A DNA stretch of 58,065 nt from contig JANLFV010000009.1 of assembly GCA_024653345.1 (NCBI GenBank), forward strand, positions 1 to 58,065, given 5' to 3'. The notes under the pieces are model-generated. The model made no database searches and was not told the DNA's origin. It was given only the letters and a program-made list of their open reading frames with translations. This DNA is from Candidatus Acetothermia bacterium. GTDB taxonomy: Bacteria; Bipolaricaulota; Bipolaricaulia; RBG-16-55-9; JANLFV01. This document shows positions 27,560-34,811 of this stretch, in pieces (the stretch's first letter is position 1; each line of letters starts with the position of its first letter). The position numbers and the translations under genes are program-made.

Positions 27560-28487
27560 CCCCGCTTCCTCCTGGGAGCAGCGCCTCGACGAACTCGGCC
27601 GCACGGAACTCCTGGAGGTCCTCGGCCCCCTCGCCCACGCCGATGAGCTTGATCGGGAGCCGCAGCTCCCGGTAGATCGGGAAGATCGCCCCGCCCTTGG
27701 CGGTCGAGTCGAGCTTGGTCAGGATCAGCCCGGTCAAGGGGATGGCCTCGTTGAACTTCTCGGCCTGGGAGAGGGCGTTCTGGCCGGTCGTCGCGTCGAG
27801 GACGAGCAGCCGCTCGTCGATCGGTCGGCCCAGCCGCTTTGTCACCACCCGGTCGATCTTCTTCAGCTCCTCCATCAGGTTGAACTTCGTCTGGAGCCGC
27901 CCGGCGGTGTCGATCAGGACGACCTCCCCGCCGCTGGAGAGCGCATGGTCCACGGCATCGTAGGCGACCGCCCCGGGGTCAGCCCCCGGGCAGTGCTTGA
28001 TCAGCTCGGCCCCGACCCGTTCGGCCCAGATGCCCAGTTGTTCCATGGCCGCGGCCCGGAAGGTGTCGGCAGCGGCGAAGATGATCCTCTCCTTCCCGAG
28101 CTCCCTAAACCTCCGGGCGAGCTTGGCGATCGTCGTGGTCTTCCCCGAGCCGTTGACCCCCAAAATCAGGTAGACCGTCGGCTGGCCGTCCTGGCGGAGG
28201 GCGAGGGCCCCTTCGGCGCCGGCCAGTTGCTCTATTAGCAACTCCTTCAGCAGGGGGATGAGCGCCTCGGCGTCCCGAAGCCGGCCCCCGGCCAGGCGCT
28301 GCCCCAGCTCGGCGATGATCGCCTGAGTGGTCTCCACCCCGACGTCTGCCGCGATCAGGCTCGCCTCGATCTCCTCCAGCAGCCGCTGGTCGATCCTTCG
28401 CTCGCCGCTGAGGGCCGCTTCGAGGCCCCCGAGGAGCCCCCTCCTCGTCCGCTCCAGCCCGCTCCGGAGCCGCTCGAGCCAGCTCAT
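27549..28487 (-). CDS. ftsY: Signal recognition particle receptor FtsY
   Basis: SRP GTPase that docks ribosomes to the translocon, 312 aa. The N domain is residues 1-100. The G domain has G1 GVNGSGKTTTIAKLA, AADTFRAAAMEQL, IDTAGRLQTKFNLMEELKKI, LTKLDSTAKGG (G4) and IGVGEGAEDLQEF. It lacks the long acidic A domain of E. coli FtsY, as in many thermophiles. It sits between argS and the transketolase genes, overlapping the latter, so it belongs to the same transcript. Confidence 0.97.
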   Translation of the reverse strand: MSWLERLRSGLERTRRGLLGGLEAALSGERRIDQRLLEEIEASLIAADVGVETTQAIIAELGQRLAGGRLRDAEALIPLLKELLIEQLAGAEGALALRQDGQPTVYLILGVNGSGKTTTIAKLARRFRELGKERIIFAAADTFRAAAMEQLGIWAERVGAELIKHCPGADPGAVAYDAVDHALSSGGEVVLIDTAGRLQTKFNLMEELKKIDRVVTKRLGRPIDERLLVLDATTGQNALSQAEKFNEAIPLTGLILTKLDSTAKGGAIFPIYRELRLPIKLIGVGEGAEDLQEFRAAEFVEALLPGGSGDGA

Positions 28488-30140
28488 CTACATCCTCTCC
28501 GGGGCCGAGACCCCCATGAGGCCGAGGGCCTTCCGCAGGACGAGCTGGGTCGCGCGGCAGAGGGCCAGCCTCGCCCGCGCCAGCGGCGGAGCCTCATCCA
28601 GCACGCGGTAGCGGTCGTAGAAGATGTGGAAGAGCCCCGCGAGCCCGTAGGCATAGTTCGCCAGGAGATGCGGGGCGAAGTGGAGGGCCGCGTCCCGCAC
28701 GACCTCGGGGAACTCGTCTAGATGCTTGATCAACTCCAGCTCCTCGGGCTGCTGGAGAGGCTCGAGGTCGACCTCAGCCCAGCGCGGGGGCTTGCCCCGC
28801 AGCTCCCGAAAGATCCCCGCGATCCTGGTGTGGGCATACTGGATGTAGAAGACCGGGTTCTCCTTCGACTGCTCCTTGGCCAGCTCGAGGTCGAACTCCA
28901 GGTGGGCATCGGGCGAGCGGGAGAGCAAGAAATACCGGACCGCGTCGGGCCCGACCTCATCGAGCAACTCCCTTAGGGTCACGAACTCCCCGCTCCGCTT
29001 GGAGAGCCGGACCTCCTCGCCCCCGCGCTTGAGGGTCACAAGCTGATAGATCAGGATCGAGAGCCGCTCCGGGTCGAGCCCGAAGGCCCGCATCATCGCC
29101 TTCATCCTCGGGACATGGCCCTGGTGGTCGGCCCCCCAGACATCGATGACCCGGTCGAAGCCCCGCTCGACGAACTTGTTGTAGTGGTAGGCCACATCCG
29201 AGGCGAAGTAGCCCGGCCGGCCGGTCGAGCGGATCAGGACCTCGTCCTTCTCCGCTCCCAAGGCCGTGGCCTTGAACCAGACCGCTCCCGCCTCATCCTT
29301 CAAGTAGCCCTTCGCCCGGAGGAGCTCCATCACCTGGGCGAAGAGCGGCCCGCCGTCGCGATCGATGAAGAGCTCGCTGTCGAAGAACCAGCGATCATAG
29401 TCAATGCCGAGCTTCTCCAAGTCTGCCCGGACAGTCCGCAGCACGCGCTCCAGGCCCAGCCGCTTCGTCTCCTCCAGGGCCCTCTCCTGCGGAAGGCGAA
29501 GAAGCCTCTCGCCCTCGGCAGCGGCCAGCTCGCGCGCCCATTCCCGGACATACTCGCCGCGATAGCCCTCCTCGGGGAAGGGGAAGGGCGGCTCGCGCCC
29601 CAGGGCCTGCACATAGAAGTAGTAGAGGCTCGCGGCGAACTTCTCCACTTGCGAGCCGGTGTCGTTCACATAGTATTCTCGCTCGACTGTGTAGCCGTTG
29701 GCCGCGAGGAGGTTGGCGATCGCATCCCCGAGCACGACATTCCGCCCGAAGCCGAGGTGGAGCGGGCCGGTGGGGTTGGCACTCCCGTATTCGACCTGCA
29801 CCCTTTGCCCCCTGCCGAGGCCGCTCTCTCCGAAGTGCTCACCGGCCGCGAGGATCGCTTGCAGGGCGCGGCGGATCTCCTCGGGCTTGAGGAAGAGGTT
29901 GATGAAGCCTGCCCCGGCCACCTCGGCCTTGGAGAACGGGCCCTGATCGAGGTGCGCGAGAATCCGCTCAGCTAGCTGGTGGGGCGGGCAGCCGAGCCTC
30001 GACTTCAGAGCGAAGGCGATGTTCGAGGAGAAGTCGCCATGCTCAGTTCTCTCGGGGACCGAGACCTCGGGCTCGACACCGGTCACGCCGAGCCTATCCA
30101 GGGCCTCGGCCAATCGCGCGCGGACTAACTCTCTTAACAC
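28488..30140 (-). CDS. argS: Arginyl-tRNA synthetase
   Basis: Class I synthetase, 550 aa. The N-terminal Add1 domain (residues 1-115) precedes the active site. HIGH equals HLGFGR in SANPTGPLHLGFGRNVVLGDAIANLL. The KMSK region is replaced by LSKRSGEFVTL, the normal state for many ArgRS. YVNDTGSQVEKFA, DVWGADHQGHVPRMKAMM and the C-terminal helical domain (FHIFYDRYRVL...RLALCRATQLVLRKALGLMGV) are all typical. It overlaps spoVS by 1 base and abuts ftsY. Confidence 0.97.
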   Translation of the reverse strand: MLRELVRARLAEALDRLGVTGVEPEVSVPERTEHGDFSSNIAFALKSRLGCPPHQLAERILAHLDQGPFSKAEVAGAGFINLFLKPEEIRRALQAILAAGEHFGESGLGRGQRVQVEYGSANPTGPLHLGFGRNVVLGDAIANLLAANGYTVEREYYVNDTGSQVEKFAASLYYFYVQALGREPPFPFPEEGYRGEYVREWARELAAAEGERLLRLPQERALEETKRLGLERVLRTVRADLEKLGIDYDRWFFDSELFIDRDGGPLFAQVMELLRAKGYLKDEAGAVWFKATALGAEKDEVLIRSTGRPGYFASDVAYHYNKFVERGFDRVIDVWGADHQGHVPRMKAMMRAFGLDPERLSILIYQLVTLKRGGEEVRLSKRSGEFVTLRELLDEVGPDAVRYFLLSRSPDAHLEFDLELAKEQSKENPVFYIQYAHTRIAGIFRELRGKPPRWAEVDLEPLQQPEELELIKHLDEFPEVVRDAALHFAPHLLANYAYGLAGLFHIFYDRYRVLDEAPPLARARLALCRATQLVLRKALGLMGVSAPERM

Positions 30141-30397
30141 TAGCGCTCAATGATGAACCGGATCCCCGTCTTCTCCTCTCCGTTAATCTCGAGGTCGATG
30201 AATCCGGGGGTGACGATCAGCTGGCTCCCTTGCCGTTCGACGAACCTGCGGGCGATCGCGATGGCCTTGACCGCCTGGTTCACCGCCCCGGCCCCGATGG
30301 CGTGGGCCTCGACGACCCGGTCCTTCTCCAGGGCTCCGGCGATCGCGCCCGCGAGGGCGTTGGTGTCGGATGTCGCTGCGACCTTCAAGACCTCCAT
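30140..30397 (-). CDS. spoVS: SpoVS family protein
   Basis: Small 85-aa ALBA-like fold protein. VLKVAATSDTNALAGAIAGALEK, the GAGAVNQAVKAIAIAR core and LIVTPGFIDLEINGEEKTGIRFIIE match the SpoVS family almost throughout. In Bacillus it influences sporulation, but the family is widespread in non-sporulating thermophiles, where its role is unknown; nucleic-acid binding is suspected from the fold. A strong GAGGAGGT ribosome-binding site lies 5 bases before the ATG. It sits between a prenyl synthetase and argS in a long operon. Confidence 0.95.
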   Translation of the reverse strand: MEVLKVAATSDTNALAGAIAGALEKDRVVEAHAIGAGAVNQAVKAIAIARRFVERQGSQLIVTPGFIDLEINGEEKTGIRFIIER

Positions 30398-30435
30398 CTC
30401 TACCTCCTCAGTCTAGCGCTGGGTGCTCGCAAAGT

Positions 30436-31404
30436 TCATCTTTCCCGTTCGACTATCGTGTCCATCAGCTCGAACAATGCCTGTTCATAGCCCGGTTCAC
30501 CCCATCCTGCCAGGAGTTGCTTGGCCTCATGGACCAAGGCCCGGCCCTCAAGGATCAGACGCTCTCTAATCTTATCGCGCTCCAGCGCGCGGAGCAACTC
30601 CGCTCGGTCCTCAGCTGTCAGCTCCTCCCGCTGCAGAAGGAGCCGGAGTCTCTCCTCACTCCCCTCGGCAGCTCGCTCGAGAAGTCGGATGAAGGGCAAG
30701 GTGATCCAGCCTCCCTCCCAGTCCTTCCAAGTGGGCTTCCCCAGCCGGCTGTCGCCGAAGATATCCAAGAGGTCATCGATCATCTGGTAGGCGATCCCAA
30801 GCCTTCTTCCCGCCTGGCGGACCCGCGCAAGCCGCGCCTCAGGGAGCTCGGGGCTACCGAGCAGGGCCCCGACGGTGCAGGCGGCGGAGAACAGCGCGGC
30901 TGTCTTCCGCTCAACCACGGCGAAATACTCGGCCTCCGTGGGGATCCGCCAGCGGAGCCCCTCCTGGAGGAGCTCGCCCTGGAGGATCTCCCCAATCGCG
31001 TCAGTAACGATGCTCCGGAGGGAGGCCTCTCGCCGATTGAGGATGGCGATGGCGCGGGAGAAGATGAAGTCCCCCTGGAGGACGGCGATCCGGTTGCCCC
31101 AGAGCTTCCAGAGGCTCGGCTGAGCCCGCCGGCTGGGGGAGCCATCGATGATATCGTCGTGGACGAGGGTGGCGAGGTGGATCAGCTCGAGCGCGGTGGC
31201 CGCCTCGAGCAGGGCCTCGCGCTCCCCTTGGGCCCCGAGGAGCTTGTAGAAGCCGATCGCCAGCGTCGGCCGGAGGCGCTTCCCGCCAGTGCGATAGAGG
31301 TAGTCGCCCAGCTCTGAAATGAACGGGATCTCCGAGGAGAGGCCCTCCCGGAGCCGCTCCTCGACCTCGGCCAACTCCTCAGGACGCAGGATCTCCACGA
31401 CCAC
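30436..31404 (-). CDS. Long-chain trans-polyprenyl diphosphate synthase
   Basis: All-helical prenyltransferase, 322 aa. GGKRLRPTLAIGFYKLLG binds IPP. The first Asp-rich motif is DDIIDGSPSRRAQPSLW (only two residues between the Asp pair and Asp, as in heptaprenyl/octaprenyl synthases). AVVERKTAALFSAACTVGALL and the second motif YQMIDDLLDIFGD follow. It probably makes the C35-C50 side chain of a quinone or similar lipid; chain length cannot be read. It is the second gene of the dtd-initiated operon, 29 bases after dtd. Confidence 0.92.
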   Translation of the reverse strand: MVVEILRPEELAEVEERLREGLSSEIPFISELGDYLYRTGGKRLRPTLAIGFYKLLGAQGEREALLEAATALELIHLATLVHDDIIDGSPSRRAQPSLWKLWGNRIAVLQGDFIFSRAIAILNRREASLRSIVTDAIGEILQGELLQEGLRWRIPTEAEYFAVVERKTAALFSAACTVGALLGSPELPEARLARVRQAGRRLGIAYQMIDDLLDIFGDSRLGKPTWKDWEGGWITLPFIRLLERAAEGSEERLRLLLQREELTAEDRAELLRALERDKIRERLILEGRALVHEAKQLLAGWGEPGYEQALFELMDTIVERER

Positions 31405-31433
31405 GATCTCCCTTTGCTAGCCCGCGCTTGCGG

Positions 31434-31874
31434 TCACTCCCGCTCTAGAATCAGCGTCACCGGCCCATCGTTCGCCAGCTCGACGAGCATGTGGGCCTGG
31501 AAAACCCCCTGCGCCACGGTGAGCCCGCTCCTCCTCAGCTCCTCGACGAACTGCCCGAAGAGAGGCTCCGCTACCTCCGGAGGGGCTGCGGCCTCGAAGC
31601 TGGGCCGGCGGCCCTTGCGCGCATCGCCGTAGAGGGTGAACTGGGGCACGGCTAGGATCTCCCCGCCGACCTCGAGCAACGCTCGGTTCATCTGCCCCTG
31701 CTTGTCCTCGAAGATCCGCAAGTTGACCACCTTGTTTGCCATCCAGCGGAGCTGCTCCGGCCCGTCGCCCCGGCCGATGCCGACCAGCAGCAACAGCCCC
31801 CGCCCGATCCGGCCAACGATCTGCTCGCCCACAGCGACCCGGGCCCGGGCTACCCGCTGAACAACGACCCTCAT
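31434..31874 (-). CDS. dtd: D-aminoacyl-tRNA deacylase
   Basis: Removes D-amino acids mischarged on tRNA, 146 aa. MRVVVQRVARARVAV, GLLLLVGIGRGD, NKVVNLRIFED, FTLYGDARKGRRPSF and the C-terminal NDGPVTLILE cover the whole family length. The usual SQxxT motif reads PQFT (77-80), so the conserved Ser77 is Pro, while Gln78 and Thr80 are kept. It is the first gene of the long glycolytic operon and is transcribed divergently from the prenyl synthetase at 31944. Confidence 0.95.
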   Translation of the reverse strand: MRVVVQRVARARVAVGEQIVGRIGRGLLLLVGIGRGDGPEQLRWMANKVVNLRIFEDKQGQMNRALLEVGGEILAVPQFTLYGDARKGRRPSFEAAAPPEVAEPLFGQFVEELRRSGLTVAQGVFQAHMLVELANDGPVTLILERE

Positions 31875-31883
31875 CTCCAGGGG

Positions 31884-31913
31884 ATTCTAGCCCGGGCGCG
31901 AACGCCGTTGCAA
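31884..31913 (-). promoter_or_regulatory. Promoter of the dtd to ppdK operon
   Basis: Minus strand TTGCAA (31913-31908), 18-base spacer, TAGAAT (31889-31884). Predicted start is near 31877, 3 nt before the dtd ATG. The palindromic -35 box is the same six bases used by the opposite promoter. Confidence 0.6.
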
Positions 31914-31937
31914 CTGCCGAAGGCCCGTCCCTATAAT
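31908..31937 (+). promoter_or_regulatory. Promoter of the prenyl synthetase gene, leaderless
   Basis: TTGCAA (31908-31913), 18-base spacer, TATAAT (31932-31937). The expected start at 31944 is the first base of the GTG start codon (an ATG follows at 31947). Confidence 0.65.
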
Positions 31938-31943
31938 TGAACC

Positions 31944-32783
31944 GTGATGGTCGAGGAATACCTGGCAGCCAGGCGGGAGATGGTCGAGAGCTATCTGGAG
32001 GCCTACCTGAAGGCGAGGGCCAGAGAACTCCCCCAGACACTCCACCAGGCGATCGCCTATGCCCTGGAGGGGGGGAAGCGGCTCCGGCCGATCCTGGTCC
32101 TGGCCGCGGCTGAGGCCCTCGGCGGCGATGCTGAGGAGGTCCTCCCCACGGCCGGGGCGTTCGAGCTGTTCCATACCTATTCGCTGATCCACGACGATCT
32201 TCCCGCCCTGGACGACGCCGATCTGCGCCGGGACCAGCTCACTGTCCACCGGGTCTTCGGCGAGGCGGCGGCCCTGCTGGCCGGGGATGCCCTGATCCCG
32301 CTGGGATTCGAGCTGATCGCCAAGGAGCAGGCCAGGATCTCCCCCGAGGACCGCGTCCTGCGCGTGATCGGCCTGGTGAGCGAGGCCCTCGGCCCTGCGG
32401 GGATGGTCGGGGGCCAACTGCTGGAGCTCGAGGAGCGCTTCGCCGACCCCGAGGCGCTGGAGGAGATCTACTCGAAGAAGACGGCCGCCCTCCTCGGGGC
32501 CGCGACCGCCGCGGGGGCGGTCCTCACCGGCGGCGGGGAAGGTGAAGTGACAGCCCTGCACCGGTTTGGCCTCTGCCTTGGCCTGGCCTACCAGTTGATC
32601 GACGACCTTCTCGACCTGGGGGAGGATGAGGGGCCGACCTATGTCCACCTAGTCGGGGAGCGGGAGGGCCGGGAGGAGGCCGAGCGGCTGACCGGAGAGG
32701 CCCTTCAGGCGCTCGCGTCGCTGGGGAACGGCGCGGCGAACCTGCGCGCACTCGCCAGGTGGCTCCTCTCGAGGAGGAGCTGA
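31944..32783 (+). CDS. Short-chain polyprenyl diphosphate synthase (FPP/GGPP type)
   Basis: Prenyltransferase, 279 aa. EGGKRLRPILVLAAAEALGG binds IPP. The first motif DDLPALDDADLRRDQLTVH has the two-residue insertion (DDxxxxD) of bacterial IspA-type FPP/GGPP synthases. KKTAALLGAATAAGA and YQLIDDLLDLGED follow. It likely makes C15 or C20 precursors that the long-chain enzyme at 30436 extends. Translation from GTG 31944 or ATG 31947 is leaderless by promoter position. Its stop overlaps the start of the next gene by one base (TGATG). Confidence 0.93.
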   Translation: MMVEEYLAARREMVESYLEAYLKARARELPQTLHQAIAYALEGGKRLRPILVLAAAEALGGDAEEVLPTAGAFELFHTYSLIHDDLPALDDADLRRDQLTVHRVFGEAAALLAGDALIPLGFELIAKEQARISPEDRVLRVIGLVSEALGPAGMVGGQLLELEERFADPEALEEIYSKKTAALLGAATAAGAVLTGGGEGEVTALHRFGLCLGLAYQLIDDLLDLGEDEGPTYVHLVGEREGREEAERLTGEALQALASLGNGAANLRALARWLLSRRS

Positions 32784-33154
32784 TGGAGGAGCCTCTCACC
32801 CGGCTCGGGCAGGTCTTCATCTCCGCTGAGGCGCTCGAGCAGCTCGTCCTCGGGGTGATCGGGGAAGGCAATGAGCTCTACCCCCTGAACTGGACTGCGG
32901 GAGATGAGGGGCTCCTGGAGATGCTTGCCAAGGCCTACAAGGGGAGCGGGGTGGAAGTGACTCGCGCCGGCGAGGAGCTCAGGGTGCGCTTGCAGCTTCT
33001 GAGCCGTTACGGGACGAGGATTCCCGAGGCAGCCCGCCAGCTGGCCTTGAGGCTTCGGCAGAGGCTCCGCGAGCTGGCCGAGCTGGAGGTTGTCGACCTA
33101 GAGCTGGAAGTCAGAGGGCTAGTCACCTCTCCTGGCTCTCGATCAGGCGAGTGA
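32783..33154 (+). CDS. Asp23/Gls24-like protein
   Basis: Soluble 123-aa protein. LGQVFISAEALEQLVLGVIGEG opens like the Asp23/Gls24 (DUF322) family, and the alternating beta strands VEVTRAGEELRVRLQLLSRYGTRIPEAARQLALRLRQRL are also typical. The family is linked to envelope stress in Gram-positives and its biochemical role is unknown. I chose the ATG at 32783, coupled to the prenyl synthetase stop, with AGGAGG just upstream. The last ~10 codons overlap the end of the opposite-strand RNase H-like gene by 32 bases. Confidence 0.7.
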   Translation: MEEPLTRLGQVFISAEALEQLVLGVIGEGNELYPLNWTAGDEGLLEMLAKAYKGSGVEVTRAGEELRVRLQLLSRYGTRIPEAARQLALRLRQRLRELAELEVVDLELEVRGLVTSPGSRSGE

Positions 33155-33665
33155 CATACTCGAGGACCTTCCGCTTCCCGTCCTCGTCCAGCTTCTCCAG
33201 CCGCTCCCGGATCAGCTCAGTGAGGTCTCGCTCGCGACTGGGGTTCCGGTTGAAGATCGCCTGCTGGGCCAGCTTGTGCGCCCGCCAGTTCGCGGTCCGC
33301 TCGACATAGCGGACCTGCCAGACCGGGAACTGCCTGAGGAGCGCCAGGGCGTCGCTGTTGAGCTTCTCCAGGTTCGGCTGGCGGATGCGGTATAGGCCGT
33401 TGATCTGGTTGGCCACAAGCTGCGAGTCGGTGAAGAAGATGACCTCGCGGGGCCTATACTCGAGCGCCGCCTTGCAGGCGGTGATCAGGGCCTTGTATTC
33501 CGCGATGTTGTTCGTAGCCCGGCCGATCGACTCGGAGATCTCCTGCATCACATTCCCCTGGCGATCGGTGATCACGACGCCGATCGCGGCCTCGCCGGGG
33601 TTGCCCTCTGCACTCCCGTCGACATTTACCAGCAGCTTTTCCAGAGCCAGATCCCTCTCACCCAT
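33123..33665 (-). CDS. RNase HI-like (archaeal-type) ribonuclease H family protein
   Basis: Degrades RNA in RNA-DNA hybrids by family, 180 aa. The RNase H core shows VNVDGSAEGNPGEAAIGVVI (first catalytic Asp), NNIAEYKALITACKAALEY (catalytic Glu), VIFFTDSQLVANQINGLYRI (second Asp) and RTANWRAHKLAQQA (His/last acidic region less clear). A ~45-residue basic/acidic helical tail follows. The spacing is that of the RnhA-like/archaeal subgroup without the basic protrusion. It starts 7 bases after the tRNA gene, so both probably share the tRNA promoter. Confidence 0.88.
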   Translation of the reverse strand: MGERDLALEKLLVNVDGSAEGNPGEAAIGVVITDRQGNVMQEISESIGRATNNIAEYKALITACKAALEYRPREVIFFTDSQLVANQINGLYRIRQPNLEKLNSDALALLRQFPVWQVRYVERTANWRAHKLAQQAIFNRNPSRERDLTELIRERLEKLDEDGKRKVLEYVTRLIESQER

Positions 33666-33672
33666 CGCCTAG

Positions 33673-33744
33673 TGGGCCCAGGGGGATTCGAACCTCCGAC
33701 CTGCCGGTTATGAGCCGGTTGCTCTGCCGCTGAGCTATGGGCCC
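33673..33744 (-). tRNA. tRNA with CAT anticodon (Met elongator or Ile2)
   Basis: Cloverleaf of 72 nt. Acceptor GGGCCCA/TGGGCCC pairs perfectly, the D stem is GCTC/GAGC, the anticodon loop is CTCATAA, and the T arm has GGTTCGAATCC. Single A-C mismatches occur at the first anticodon-stem pair (27-43) and in the T stem (51-63). G1-C72 pairing excludes the bacterial initiator. CAT could be elongator Met or, with lysidine, Ile2; the variable/T-arm sequence GGTCG resembles some Ile2 tRNAs. CCA is not encoded; the next bases are CTA. Confidence 0.9.
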
Positions 33745-33761
33745 ACTAATCCCTAGTGCAG

Positions 33762-33790
33762 TTTATAACATGGGGTGCAGAACTTGTCAA
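33762..33790 (-). promoter_or_regulatory. Promoter of the tRNA-rnh unit
   Basis: Minus strand TTGACA (33790-33785), 17-base spacer, TATAAA (33767-33762), a near-consensus promoter. Predicted start is near 33755, 11 nt before the tRNA 5' end. Its -35 box overlaps that of the divergent permease promoter. Confidence 0.75.
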
Positions 33791-33814
33791 GGTCCTTCCG
33801 GCTCGGACTATAAT
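33784..33814 (+). promoter_or_regulatory. Promoter of the first permease pair, leaderless
   Basis: TTGTCA (33784-33789), 19-base spacer, TATAAT (33809-33814). The predicted start at 33821 is one base before the ATG at 33822. Confidence 0.6.
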
Positions 33815-33821
33815 GGCCGCG

Positions 33822-34811
33822 ATGACCCTGGCAAAGATTGGCCGCTTGGGGACGCTAGTTCGCGCGAGAGCGGTGTTCTGGCGTCGCCGGTTCAGATACA
33901 ACTGGAGCTTATACAAGCAGGACCCGTTGGGCGTTGTGGGTCTGGGAATTCTGGGGCTGTTCCTCGTGCTGGCCCTCCTCCATCCCCTCTTGCTCGCGAC
34001 CGTCTGGGACCGCGAGGTCTACGACCCGATCAACGGCTACTCACTCGACGAGCTGCGTCCGCCCCCTGCCTCGCCGTCGCTCCGCCACCTCTTGGGGACG
34101 GACATCCAGGGGCGGGACATCCTAAGCCAGCTCCTCTACTCCATCCGGATGGAGCTGCTCCTCGCGGTCCTCGCGGCGGTGGTCACCGTGATCCTCGGCA
34201 CGGGGATGGGCGTGGTCGCGGCCTACTTCAGCGGGCGGGCCGTTGACCTGGCGCTCATGCGGGCGGCGGACCTCTTCCTCGTCCTCCCACCGGTCGCGTT
34301 CATCCTCTTCCTCGGGACGCTCGTCCGGCTCAACATCCCCCTCCTCGCGCTCCTCATCGGGGCGATCGGCGGCGGGAAGGTCGCGGTGATCATGAAGTCC
34401 CGCGCCCTGGAGGTGACCGTCAAGCCCTATGTCCAAGCAGCAAGGGTGGTCGGCGGCGGGAGCTTCCATGTGATCCGAAAGCACATCGTCCCCAATGTCA
34501 TCCCCTACATCTTCCTGTTCATGATGCTGAGCTCGGTGATCGCTGTCCTGGCCGAGGCCCTCCTCTCCTACTACGGCGGGGACTTCTTCATGGGGCGATA
34601 CCGCACCGGCCCGACCGGGTTCCTCCAGATGAGCTGGGGCCTCATGCTCTATCTTGCCTACCACATGGGGTATTTCATGGGAGACAACCTCATCAGATAC
34701 TGGTGGCTCTCCTTCCCTGCCGGCCTGGCGGTGACATTGCTCGCCTCAGCGTTCTACCTCGTCGGTAGAGGATTCAACCAGATTGCCAACCCCCGCCTGG
34801 GGGCGAGATGA
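33822..34811 (+). CDS. ABC transporter permease, DppC/OppC type
   Basis: Inner-membrane permease of a peptide/nickel-type (family 5) importer, 329 aa with about six membrane segments. One N-terminal helix is followed by a ~60-residue external loop ending LGTDIQGRDILSQLLYS, the DppC signature. The ABC-coupling EAA region reads VQAARVVGGGSFHVIRKHIVPNVIPY. I chose the ATG at 33822 from promoter position; in-frame codons at 33756 and 33813 would lie upstream of or inside the -10 box. The next gene overlaps by 4 bases. No binding protein or ATPase follows, so it may borrow the ATPases at 44446-46437 (inference). Confidence 0.92.
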   Translation: MTLAKIGRLGTLVRARAVFWRRRFRYNWSLYKQDPLGVVGLGILGLFLVLALLHPLLLATVWDREVYDPINGYSLDELRPPPASPSLRHLLGTDIQGRDILSQLLYSIRMELLLAVLAAVVTVILGTGMGVVAAYFSGRAVDLALMRAADLFLVLPPVAFILFLGTLVRLNIPLLALLIGAIGGGKVAVIMKSRALEVTVKPYVQAARVVGGGSFHVIRKHIVPNVIPYIFLFMMLSSVIAVLAEALLSYYGGDFFMGRYRTGPTGFLQMSWGLMLYLAYHMGYFMGDNLIRYWWLSFPAGLAVTLLASAFYLVGRGFNQIANPRLGAR

